The translations under genes were made by a program, and so were the position numbers. From Fidelibacterota bacterium (lineage in GTDB: Bacteria; Fidelibacterota; Marinisomatia; Marinisomatales; TCS55), in NCBI GenBank assembly GCA_002704905.1, contig PAIR01000026.1:1-7731 (forward strand): a stretch of DNA of 7,731 bases, written 5' to 3'. The notes beneath the pieces were generated by a model, which saw only the letters and a program-made list of their open reading frames with translations, made no database searches and was not told the DNA's origin. Position 1 is the first letter of the stretch, and every line of letters starts with the position of its first letter. This document shows, piece by piece, positions 1 to 6,367 of this stretch.

Positions 1-462
1 AATGGATTGAAATCGTGATCCCACTTCAACTTTCAAACAATGTATCCCAGATAATACAAGAACAATCACAGAGGCAAGCATTGGAATAGAAAGAGCTTCT
101 GAAGCAGGGAAAAATTGCTGTGTATATTTTGCAGAAAATAGGGCAAGCACTGCAACCGACCCCGTTTCAAAAATAGCAAGGCTCATCCAACCAAAAAGGA
201 ATGCTGGAAAGGGCCCAAATACTTTATGAATATAAAGAAAATCACCACCTGTTTCTGGAAATCGTGTGGACAATTCTGCAATGCAGAAGGCTCCGAGTAA
301 AGCCATAATTCCACCACCGATCCAAGCAAGGATCAAGGTTATATCATTTGAAATGGGTGCTGCCGCATAGCCTGCCAACAGAAAGATTCCCGAACCAATC
401 ATGTTACCAGTAACCATTGAAGTGACATCGAAGGTTTTTAAAACACGTTTAGCACTAGCCAT
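1..462 (-). CDS. APC-superfamily amino acid permease, N-terminal part (runs off left edge)
   Basis: This is the first 154 codons of an inner-membrane amino acid transporter of the amino acid-polyamine-organocation superfamily. The ATG is at 460-462 and the frame stays open to base 1. The glycine-rich first-helix signature NMIGSGIF (residues 20-27) forms the unwound substrate-binding segment in this family. The run ETGGDFLYIHKVFGPFPAF (70-88) followed by GW matches the loop and third helix typical of L-type/LAT-like permeases. Hydrophobic segments lie near residues 13-34, 41-62, 84-110 and 124-141, so about four of the usual 12 helices are visible. The start lies 13 bp after the DUF423 stop with no clear Shine-Dalgarno, so translation may depend on coupling. 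The substrate cannot be told from this fragment. The superfamily call is firm; the subfamily is inference. Confidence 0.9.
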   Translation of the reverse strand, partial: MASAKRVLKTFDVTSMVTGNMIGSGIFLLAGYAAAPISNDITLILAWIGGGIMALLGAFCIAELSTRFPETGGDFLYIHKVFGPFPAFLFGWMSLAIFETGSVAVLALFSAKYTQQFFPASEALSIPMLASVIVLVLSGIHCLKVEVGSRFQSI

Positions 463-475
463 AACAATCAAAAAA

Positions 476-841
476 TTATGATTTAAGAATCTGAAATACG
501 AGCATGCCCCATCCAGAGACTAATAGTATACCGCCGATGGGTGTAATAGCACCCATCCAGCGAAGTCCAGTGAAAACAAGTATATATAAACTTCCGGAAA
601 AAATAAGGGTACCTATTGATAACAAAACGGCTGGAGTCTGGATGATATCTGAGTTGTAATGAAAACCAAGAATGCCAATAAGAATCAAACCTAAAGCATG
701 ATACATCTGATATTTGACGCCCGTTTCAAAGATGATAAGATCTGCAGGCGTTACTCTATTTTTTAATCCATGAGCTCCGAATGCCCCCAATGCAACAGCT
801 AACGCTGCAAGGGATGCGCCAAGAACGATCCAACTTTTCAC
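476..841 (-). CDS. DUF423 (YgdD/TMEM256-like) small integral membrane protein
   Basis: A 121-residue membrane protein of the DUF423 family, whose biochemical function is unknown. It has the family hallmarks: GAFGAHGLK (residues 19-27), FETGVKYQMYHALGL (38-52), FSGSLYILVFTG (81-92) and the W-x-G-x-ITPIGG stretch that follows. Four hydrophobic helices are evident and the length is normal for the family. The start codon is GTG at 839-841. It shares four bases (GTGA) with the TGA stop of the upstream mscS-like gene, so translational coupling is likely. The GTG is chosen because MKSWIVLGASLAALAVAL is the usual family N terminus and no ATG precedes it in a better position. It sits between the channel gene and the permease gene in a compact minus-strand operon. 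Confidence 0.93.
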   Translation of the reverse strand: MKSWIVLGASLAALAVALGAFGAHGLKNRVTPADLIIFETGVKYQMYHALGLILIGILGFHYNSDIIQTPAVLLSIGTLIFSGSLYILVFTGLRWMGAITPIGGILLVSGWGMLVFQILKS

Positions 842-1884
842 TGTTGATCGTTCTTATGAATCAATGTGCGGATTGGGAAAGGTATTTCAATATTTTCTGA
901 CTTGAATCGTTTATGGATCTGCCGGATAAATTCATCAATGATAGGATGTTGATCTCCATATTTTTCACCTCGAAAGTATACTTTTAAATCCACACTTGAC
1001 GGTCCAAATTGAAAACAACGAACAACGGCTGGAGCGTCTTTTTTTGCGCCATCTATTTGAGCTATGACATTGGATGCAACTTCTTCTGTTATTTTCACCA
1101 CATGATCTAAGTCACTTTCATAAGATACACCAACAGCAACACGGATAGAAAAACTAGGGTCCCCTTTATCATAATTCTTCACAATAGCTGCTGAGATCTT
1201 TGCATTGGGCACAGTAACCTCATTATTAGTTCGCTCCATGAGTATAGTATGGCGCCAGGTAATATTTTGAACATATCCCATGTGACCAGAATCCAATTCG
1301 ACGAAATCACCTGGTTTTACTTTTTGAGAAAGGAGAATATGCAATCCAGCAAAAAAATCAGATAGGGTATCTTTTAAAGCCAGCGAAATAGCTAACCCTC
1401 CAACACCCATAGCAGTTAAAAGTGGTGTGATTGAGATACCAAGCGATTGGAGAATGATCAAAACACCGACGGAAATAATGATAATCCGTGCTAGGTTGAC
1501 AAATATTGTTGTTGAGGGAAGATCTGTTCCCTGTTTTTCCGCCCAAAAGTTAAGTAATCCAACTCCGATTCGAGAGACGGCCAAAGTCACTGAAAGGATA
1601 AGGACAGATACAATAATCTTGCTTAAATAGCTTAAATAAACATCATTTAAAAAAGGAATACTATTTGATGCAATGTTAAGTGATGCCAAAAAGAACCAAA
1701 GTACAATATGAGATTCAATGGCATCAAATACCACATCATCACCTTTCCAATCGGTCTTTTCGGTTAGCTTTTTCAAGCGGTGGTGGATGAACCTCTTGAA
1801 AAGCCACCCTAAAATAATACCACCAAGGATGGTCCCCAATGGTATGCTAAATTGTATGATATAATCTATTATTGTTTTATCCAT
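838..1884 (-). CDS. MscS-family small-conductance mechanosensitive ion channel
   Basis: A 348-residue channel of the MscS family, expected to open under membrane tension and release solutes on hypo-osmotic shock. Hydrophobic helices lie near residues 12-32, 57-75, 87-110 and 130-150. The Gly/Ala-rich pore helix follows at 153-185 and includes AMGVGGLAISLALKDTLSDF (158-177). The beta domain begins at KVKPGDFVEL (188-197) and contains GYVQNITWRHTILM and the NNEVTVPNAKIS stretch (220-231), where the VPN motif is diagnostic. The alpha/beta cytosolic vestibule ends with the common IEIPFPIRTL (332-341). It is longer than E. coli MscS (286 residues) because it has one or two extra N-terminal helices. 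The ATG lies 31 bp after the lipoprotein stop and lacks an obvious Shine-Dalgarno. The gene's TGA overlaps the GTG of the DUF423 gene. The family is certain; its gating and ion selectivity are not deducible here. Confidence 0.95.
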   Translation of the reverse strand: MDKTIIDYIIQFSIPLGTILGGIILGWLFKRFIHHRLKKLTEKTDWKGDDVVFDAIESHIVLWFFLASLNIASNSIPFLNDVYLSYLSKIIVSVLILSVTLAVSRIGVGLLNFWAEKQGTDLPSTTIFVNLARIIIISVGVLIILQSLGISITPLLTAMGVGGLAISLALKDTLSDFFAGLHILLSQKVKPGDFVELDSGHMGYVQNITWRHTILMERTNNEVTVPNAKISAAIVKNYDKGDPSFSIRVAVGVSYESDLDHVVKITEEVASNVIAQIDGAKKDAPAVVRCFQFGPSSVDLKVYFRGEKYGDQHPIIDEFIRQIHKRFKSENIEIPFPIRTLIHKNDQQ

Positions 1885-1915
1885 AAGCAGTAAAATTACA
1901 CTTATTTATTGTTTT

Positions 1916-3490
1916 TTATTCATTGGTTTCATAGGATAATTCATGGCTTATAATCTCATTGCCATTTATAAATAAATTTACCTTTGTAGGATTGCGGGAC
2001 TCATCGAACCACCACTCCATTCCATGTTTGCTCTTACCTTTGTAAATGCACTCATACTTTAGTACACCAGATAAATAAAAATCACTATCCATGCGTGTCC
2101 CTGTGATATAAACCTCTGCAGTTTCTTCTACACCTGATTGGTTCCATTTTCTTTCATATTGTAGTTTGCCATCATTAATAATTATTACACGCTTAAATCG
2201 ACCATTATCATGGTACTCAAGTCTGGCAATTTCCTTACCTTTATCATAAAATAATTCCCGCTTCAACCTATTTGATAGTGTAAAAACCTGCATCACTCCA
2301 TCTAAAATACCTGCCTTATAACTAGCAATGGATGCGGACGCTCCAGTATAATACCAACGTTGGATCATTCCATTTAATTCGTCATCTATAAACGAACCTT
2401 TTTCCGCAGGTCTTGCACTTGTATTCCATACCTCATATGGACCAGTTTTTTTCCCAGAGTGATAAGTTGTTTTTTCTTTTATCTGTCCCGATGAAAAATA
2501 GGAATTATCTTCTCCTTGTAAAAAATTAGAAGCATAATAAACAGATCGTTTAAGTTGGCCATTTTTATAATAAAATTTTGATGGTCCGTTTAATAACCCT
2601 TGAGTGAATGTTTTAGAAGAGTCCAAAATATCATCCTCGGAATACCATTGCCAAAATCCTTGAAGCGTCCCATTTAAAAAAGAACCGTTGACAGCTATCT
2701 GCCCATTCGAATGCCATGCTTTATAAGGCCCATTCAATAGGCCTTTTGAATAGTTTGCTAAGGAATCTAAATCTTTTTTCGATCGATGCCATTTCCAAGT
2801 ACCTGATTTTTGATCCTGGTCGAAAGAACCTGACAGAACTGCATGACCTTCATTCCAAACTTGAATATTCCCATGCTTGATACCATTGCTGAAATTAACT
2901 AACCGTGATTTTGATTTATCTGCTTCCCACCATATCCATTTATCATGGGGTAAATCATTTAGATATTTACCGGAAACTTTTTTTGAACCTTTGGGATAAT
3001 TTTCAATAAACTTACCATTAAGTTCACCATCAGAGTATTTTTGGCTTATGATTAATTTTTTACCACTATAATATTGAGTTTTACCGTGGAGTACTCCATC
3101 TTTGAATGTATGAATTGAATCAACGCTCCCCTTTGCATTGGTCCATACCCACTCTCCTCTTTCCTTACCTGAATAAAACTTTCCTTTTGAGGCTACAGCA
3201 CCATTAGAATGGAAAGTAATAAATTTTCCATTTGCTTCTCCATTAGAAATATTTATTTCCGATTTGATTTGTCCGTCAGAATAATAATTAATTCTTTTAG
3301 TAACACGCCCCTCGTTTCCATTACCTTTTACAACTTCAACTGTTTTCTTTTCGTTCGTGGCATACCGATCTACAATACGAATATTGGGTGCGCACGCGAA
3401 TAGAATTACAAGAGTAAATGGCAGTATAGGTCGGATTGTCATCATATCAAAATTAGTGAGGAATAACCATAGTAAAAATCCTGAAATCAT
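1916..3490 (-). CDS. MORN/YwqK-type repeat lipoprotein of unknown function
   Basis: The frame gives 524 residues from ATG at 3488-3490. A start at Met16 or Met17 (3443-3445 or 3440-3442) fits better as a lipoprotein: MMTIRPILPFTLVILFAC is a short signal peptide ending in a near-lipobox LFAC, with lipid attachment expected at Cys33 of the long form. Neither start has a convincing Shine-Dalgarno. After a short linker (34-64) the protein is almost all tandem units of about 23-24 residues of the type W/Y-x-x-NG-x-x-x-x-x-x-(Y/F)-x-(N/S/D)G-x-x-x-G, recognisable as MORN-variant or 'YwqK antitoxin-like' repeats. The 'antitoxin' name is a database label and no toxin gene is adjacent. In residues 112-282 every second unit carries W-x-W. 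The residue after Cys is Ala, not Asp, which in enterobacteria would favour the outer membrane. It heads a probable operon with mscS, DUF423 and permease genes. Its function is unknown; a cell-envelope scaffold or binding role is a guess. Confidence 0.85.
   Translation of the reverse strand: MISGFLLWLFLTNFDMMTIRPILPFTLVILFACAPNIRIVDRYATNEKKTVEVVKGNGNEGRVTKRINYYSDGQIKSEINISNGEANGKFITFHSNGAVASKGKFYSGKERGEWVWTNAKGSVDSIHTFKDGVLHGKTQYYSGKKLIISQKYSDGELNGKFIENYPKGSKKVSGKYLNDLPHDKWIWWEADKSKSRLVNFSNGIKHGNIQVWNEGHAVLSGSFDQDQKSGTWKWHRSKKDLDSLANYSKGLLNGPYKAWHSNGQIAVNGSFLNGTLQGFWQWYSEDDILDSSKTFTQGLLNGPSKFYYKNGQLKRSVYYASNFLQGEDNSYFSSGQIKEKTTYHSGKKTGPYEVWNTSARPAEKGSFIDDELNGMIQRWYYTGASASIASYKAGILDGVMQVFTLSNRLKRELFYDKGKEIARLEYHDNGRFKRVIIINDGKLQYERKWNQSGVEETAEVYITGTRMDSDFYLSGVLKYECIYKGKSKHGMEWWFDESRNPTKVNLFINGNEIISHELSYETNE
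1961..3295 (-). repeat. Tandem 23-24-residue MORN/YwqK-like repeats, with a W-x-W super-repeat
   Basis: This covers residues 66-510 of the lipoprotein. Units share an aromatic-x-x-NG-x core followed by a hydrophobic/charged strand and (N/S)G-x-x-x-G. Clear examples are YYSDGQIKSE (69-78), WHSNGQIAVNGSF (259-271), YYKNGQLKRSVYY (307-319) and YFSSGQIKEKTTYHSGKKTG (331-350). W-x-W pairs stand at residues 114/116, 185/187, 232/234 and 280/282, giving spacings of 71, 47 and 48 residues. These equal about three, two and two basic units. Toward the C terminus the units become less regular. At DNA level equivalent units (for example around 2581-2610 and 2727-2755) differ mostly at synonymous positions, so the duplications are not recent. 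Confidence 0.8.
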
Positions 3491-3491
3491 A

Positions 3492-3525
3492 TTTGGAAAT
3501 GTTGATTAAGAATGTCCTAAATTTG
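3492..3525 (+). promoter_or_regulatory. Possible Bacteroidota-type promoter for the pnt operon
   Basis: In the 70-bp divergent spacer (3491-3560) there is TTTG at 3492-3495 and TAAATTTG at 3518-3525, separated by 22 bp. The second element fits the known Bacteroidota -7 consensus TAnnTTTG exactly, and the first fits the -33 TTTG element, with a gap near the top of the usual range. Transcription would start about 25-30 nt before the pntAA ATG. No good sigma-70 -35/-10 pair was seen on this strand in the spacer. The motifs are short and could arise by chance in AT-rich DNA. The minus-strand promoter for the lipoprotein operon must lie in or near the same spacer, but I could not place it. Confidence 0.3.
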
Positions 3526-3549
3526 TGGGCTGTTTCTGAAATTATTTAC

Positions 3550-3553
3550 AGGA
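3550..3553 (+). promoter_or_regulatory. Ribosome binding site of pntAA
   Basis: AGGA inside CAGGAAAA lies 7 nt before the ATG at 3561. It supports that start and shows that this organism uses Shine-Dalgarno recognition for at least some genes. Confidence 0.75.
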
Positions 3554-3560
3554 AAATCTA

Positions 3561-4697
3561 ATGATCGTAGCTGTATTAAAAGAAACCACGTCCGGTGAGA
3601 ACCGTGTGGCGGCCACACCAAAAACCGTAAAGGAATTAATTAAAAACGGATTAACTGTGCGTGTTCAATCGGGCGCAGGTGAATCCTCCTATTATTCTGA
3701 TCAGGATTATATTGATGGAGGCGCAGTTGTAACTCCTGATGCTTCAAGTACCTTAAATGGTTCAGATATTATTATAAAGGTGGCTCCTGCCACTTTAGAA
3801 GAAATGAATTCTATTCCTGATGAATCTATATATATTTCTCTCTTCCAGACAGCGCGTGAATTGGATCTAGTCAATAAACTTTCAGATAAAAAAGTGACTG
3901 GTTTTTCAATGCATCTTATCCCGAGAACCTCATTGGCCCAAAGCATGGATGCGTTAAGCTCTCAGGCCAATGTTTCCGGATATAAATCTGTATTAATTGG
4001 TGCCTCTCACCTCTCAGTTTATATGCCATTACTCATGACAGCCGCAGGAACGATTCCGCCAGCAAAAGTATTGATTCTAGGCGCTGGTGTAGCCGGACTT
4101 CAAGCCATCGCAACTGCTAAAAGATTGGGTTCGCAAGTAGAAGCATTCGATGTCCGTCCGGAAGTCAAAGAACAGGTAGAATCCCTTGGTGCAAAATTTG
4201 TTGAAGTAGAAAACCAAGATGAAGAAGGCATTGGTGAAGGAGGCTATGCAAAAGAAACCTCAGATGATTATAAGCGTCGTCAGCAAGAATTAATTAAAAA
4301 GCATATTTCCAAGTCTGATTTAGTAATTACGACTGCATTGATTCCAGGTCGACCGGCACCCTTACTCATTCCAACCGATATGGTTAATGGAATGAATCCA
4401 GGATCAGTCATTATCGATTTGGCTGCTGAAAATGGCGGTAACTGTGAACTTACCAAGTCCGGTGAGATCGTCAACCACAATGGTGTCATTATTGATGGTC
4501 AACTTAATCTTCCATCAACGATGTCAACTCACGCCTCTCAGTTATATGCCAAAAATATATCTACCTTTGTCACTTATATTGTGAATGAGGGTCAACTGAA
4601 TCTGGATTTAGAAGACGAAATTATTTCTGGTGCCATGTTTACCCATAAGGGTGAAATCACTAACAAAGCAACCCGCGAAGCGGCAAGTAACTCATAA
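3561..4697 (+). CDS. pntAA: NAD(P)+ transhydrogenase, soluble NAD(H)-binding alpha-1 subunit
   Basis: This 378-residue protein is the NAD(H)-binding domain I of proton-translocating transhydrogenase, which transfers hydride from NADH to NADP+ using the proton gradient. It is related to alanine dehydrogenase. Visible motifs are the N-terminal KETTSGENRVAATP (7-20), the nucleotide-contact segment PRTSLAQSMDALSSQ (121-135), the Rossmann GAGVAG (174-179) with Asp197 in AFDVRPEVKEQV, the mobile loop with Tyr229 in GGYAKE, and TTALIPGRPAP (257-267). Residues equivalent to R. rubrum Arg127, Gln132, Asp135 and Ser138 are kept (Arg122, Gln127, Asp130, Ser133). The nearby Arg of the common R-A-Q motif is Leu125 here. 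The protein ends before any membrane helix, so the transhydrogenase is the split three-gene type of R. rubrum rather than the fused E. coli PntA. First gene of the plus-strand operon; its stop overlaps the pntAB ribosome site. Confidence 0.97.
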   Translation: MIVAVLKETTSGENRVAATPKTVKELIKNGLTVRVQSGAGESSYYSDQDYIDGGAVVTPDASSTLNGSDIIIKVAPATLEEMNSIPDESIYISLFQTARELDLVNKLSDKKVTGFSMHLIPRTSLAQSMDALSSQANVSGYKSVLIGASHLSVYMPLLMTAAGTIPPAKVLILGAGVAGLQAIATAKRLGSQVEAFDVRPEVKEQVESLGAKFVEVENQDEEGIGEGGYAKETSDDYKRRQQELIKKHISKSDLVITTALIPGRPAPLLIPTDMVNGMNPGSVIIDLAAENGGNCELTKSGEIVNHNGVIIDGQLNLPSTMSTHASQLYAKNISTFVTYIVNEGQLNLDLEDEIISGAMFTHKGEITNKATREAASNS

Positions 4698-4700
4698 GGA
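4696..4700 (+). promoter_or_regulatory. Ribosome binding site of pntAB, overlapping the pntAA stop
   Basis: AAGGA lies 6 nt before the ATG at 4707 and shares two bases with the TAA stop of pntAA (4695-4697). This arrangement favours translational coupling of the two subunits. Confidence 0.75.
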
Positions 4701-4706
4701 TATATC

Positions 4707-4979
4707 ATGGATATGATTAACATTCTGACAGTATTTATTCTGGCAATATTTGTCGGGATTGAAATTATAACTAAGGTTCCTCCCACATTGCATACACCAC
4801 TAATGTCCGGTTCTAATGCTATTTCTGGTATCGCTATTGTTGGTGCTATTATCGCTACAAAAGTTGATGGCCAAATGGGTACATGGCTTGGACTTATCGC
4901 TGTAATATTTGCCACAATTAACTGTGTAGGTGGCTTCATGGTCACCGACCGAATGCTCAAAATGTTTAAACGGAAATAA
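4707..4979 (+). CDS. pntAB: NAD(P)+ transhydrogenase, small membrane alpha-2 subunit
   Basis: A 90-residue protein supplying the alpha part of the membrane domain (domain II). It has three hydrophobic helices, near residues 3-21, 36-52 and 58-79. The signature KVPPTLHTPLMSGSNAISGI (23-42) aligns with the E. coli PntA segment LHTPLMS-x-x-NAISG, and VTDRMLKMF (79-87) matches the E. coli VTHRMLEMF end. In many three-subunit enzymes the position of Ser40 is a histidine (NAIHG) placed in the proton channel; here it is Ser, as in E. coli and mammals. It begins 9 nt after pntAA and ends 1 nt before pntB, so the three subunits are co-translated. An opposite-strand open frame over this gene is only a shadow. 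Confidence 0.96.
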   Translation: MDMINILTVFILAIFVGIEIITKVPPTLHTPLMSGSNAISGIAIVGAIIATKVDGQMGTWLGLIAVIFATINCVGGFMVTDRMLKMFKRK

Positions 4980-4980
4980 C

Positions 4981-6357
4981 ATGATAGATTATACAAACCT
5001 GTCATACGTCCTCGCAGCAATCCTATTTATTGTGGGTATCAAAAGACTCAGCTCACCCAAAACGGCTCGAAATGGGAATGCCATCGCTTCCGTGGGAATG
5101 CTTATCGCCATAGTAGCCACCCTTGTCTCCGATGGTAATATGGATTATCAAACAATCGCAATTGGTATGATTATTGGCGCAATTATTGGCGCATTTTTTG
5201 CCATCAAAGTTGAAATGACACAAATGCCTCAAATGGTTGCAATCTTTAACGGATTTGGTGGAGGAGCATCAGCCTTGGTGGCGGCAGCAGAATATTTAAA
5301 TCCGGCAAAGAATCCATCAACATTTAATGCAGCCACAATTGTCTTAGCTGTACTGGTAGGAACATTAACTTTTACAGGAAGCTTTATTGCTTTTGGAAAA
5401 TTACAAGGCTTCATTAGCGGTAAACCAATCGTATTTAAAGGTCAAAAATTTTTGAATGCAATCATTGCCATTATTCTGGTTGGTATGGGAATATTGGTTA
5501 TTTTTCAAGCATCTACAGGTTTGGAGAATTTTTACGGTTTAATTATTTTTGCCGCTATTTTAGGCATTACTCTCATCATCCCAATAGGCGGTGCTGATAT
5601 GCCCGTAGTTATCTCACTGTTGAACTCCTATTCCGGACTTGCTGCAGCTGCAACTGGATTCGTCTTGATGAATAATGGACTCATTATTTCTGGTTCATTG
5701 GTGGGTGCTTCAGGACTTATCTTGACGAATATTATGTGTAAAGGAATGAACCGTTCATTGGCGAATGTTATCTTCGGCGCTGTTGGTCTAGAGGCACCAT
5801 CGAGTAGTGGTAAAGGAAAACAAATCAATGTCAAGTCATCTACAACAGAAGAAGCTGCTATGATTCTGGATGCAGCAGATAAAGTCATCGTTGTTCCAGG
5901 ATACGGGTTAGCAGTAGCTCAAGCTCAGCATGCAGTTCGAGAGGTTGCCGAACAATTAGAATTAATGGGAAAAACTGTTCTTTATGCTATTCACCCAGTC
6001 GCTGGCCGTATGCCTGGGCATATGAATGTACTATTAGCAGAAGCCAATATTCCTTACGATCATCTCAAAGACCTGAAAGATATTAATCCCGAATTTGAAA
6101 CCTGTGATGTGGCTATTGTATTAGGAGCCAATGATGTGGTAAACCCCGCAGCCCGCCATGACACATCAAGTCCTATATATGGCATGCCCATTTTAGATGT
6201 GGATAAATCCAGGACAGTAATCGTGAATAAACGTACTATGAATCCTGGATTTGCCGGAATTCAAAACGAGTTGTTTGGTTTTGAAAATACTGTGATGGTT
6301 TTTGGTGATGCTAAAGAAATGCTCACTACACTTTATAAAGATCTTAAAGAATTATAA
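4981..6357 (+). CDS. pntB: NAD(P)+ transhydrogenase, beta subunit
   Basis: A 458-residue subunit: a membrane domain II of about eight or nine helices (residues 1-265) and a cytosolic NADP(H)-binding domain III (about 285-458). The ATG at 4981 is chosen over an upstream in-frame ATG at 4930 inside pntAB because MIDYTNLSYVLAAILFI is the normal family N terminus and E. coli PntB has 462 residues. Family motifs are KVEMTQMPQMVAIFNGFGGG (76-95), IGGADMPVVISLLNSYSG (202-219), VPGYGLAVAQAQH (305-317), IHPVAGRMPGHMNVLLAEA (337-355) and LGANDVVNPAA (381-391). The NADP loop reads NKRTMNPGFAGIQNELF (416-432), with Thr419 and Phe424 where KRS and GYAG are usual. Asn90 occupies the position of E. coli His91. 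Asp206 and Asn215, equivalent to E. coli Asp213 and Asn222, are kept. Confidence 0.97.
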   Translation: MIDYTNLSYVLAAILFIVGIKRLSSPKTARNGNAIASVGMLIAIVATLVSDGNMDYQTIAIGMIIGAIIGAFFAIKVEMTQMPQMVAIFNGFGGGASALVAAAEYLNPAKNPSTFNAATIVLAVLVGTLTFTGSFIAFGKLQGFISGKPIVFKGQKFLNAIIAIILVGMGILVIFQASTGLENFYGLIIFAAILGITLIIPIGGADMPVVISLLNSYSGLAAAATGFVLMNNGLIISGSLVGASGLILTNIMCKGMNRSLANVIFGAVGLEAPSSSGKGKQINVKSSTTEEAAMILDAADKVIVVPGYGLAVAQAQHAVREVAEQLELMGKTVLYAIHPVAGRMPGHMNVLLAEANIPYDHLKDLKDINPEFETCDVAIVLGANDVVNPAARHDTSSPIYGMPILDVDKSRTVIVNKRTMNPGFAGIQNELFGFENTVMVFGDAKEMLTTLYKDLKEL

Positions 6358-6367
6358 TTTTTATTGT

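Noticed and set aside
1885..1915. AT-rich gap between the lipoprotein and mscS genes with a short GTAAAATTAC palindrome
   Set aside because: The stem is only four A/T-rich pairs with no T-run in the direction of transcription, so it is not a credible terminator or operator.
2725..2747. Perfect 6-bp inverted repeat AAGGCC / GGCCTT with a 9-nt loop, terminator-like at first sight
   Set aside because: It lies inside the lipoprotein coding region and arises from codons of a GLLNGP repeat unit. On the coding strand it is not followed by a T-run.
1916..3490. Toxin-antitoxin system suggested by the 'YwqK family antitoxin' label of such repeat proteins
   Set aside because: No small toxin-like gene is adjacent. 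The protein is a large predicted lipoprotein, and the neighbours are a channel and transport proteins, so the label is not informative here.
4930..4980. In-frame upstream extension of pntB by 17 codons, within pntAB
   Set aside because: The extension does not resemble a PntB N terminus and is simply pntAB read in another frame. ATG 4981 matches the family length and start.
4592..5020. 142-codon open frame on the minus strand across the pntAA end, pntAB and the pntB start
   Set aside because: It is the antisense shadow of three well-supported transhydrogenase genes, has no recognisable family motif and would span both gene junctions.
6302..6367. In-frame upstream extension of msrA into the end of pntB
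   Set aside because: The extra residues lack signal or domain features and overlap the conserved pntB end; starts at 6368 or 6452 are more likely.
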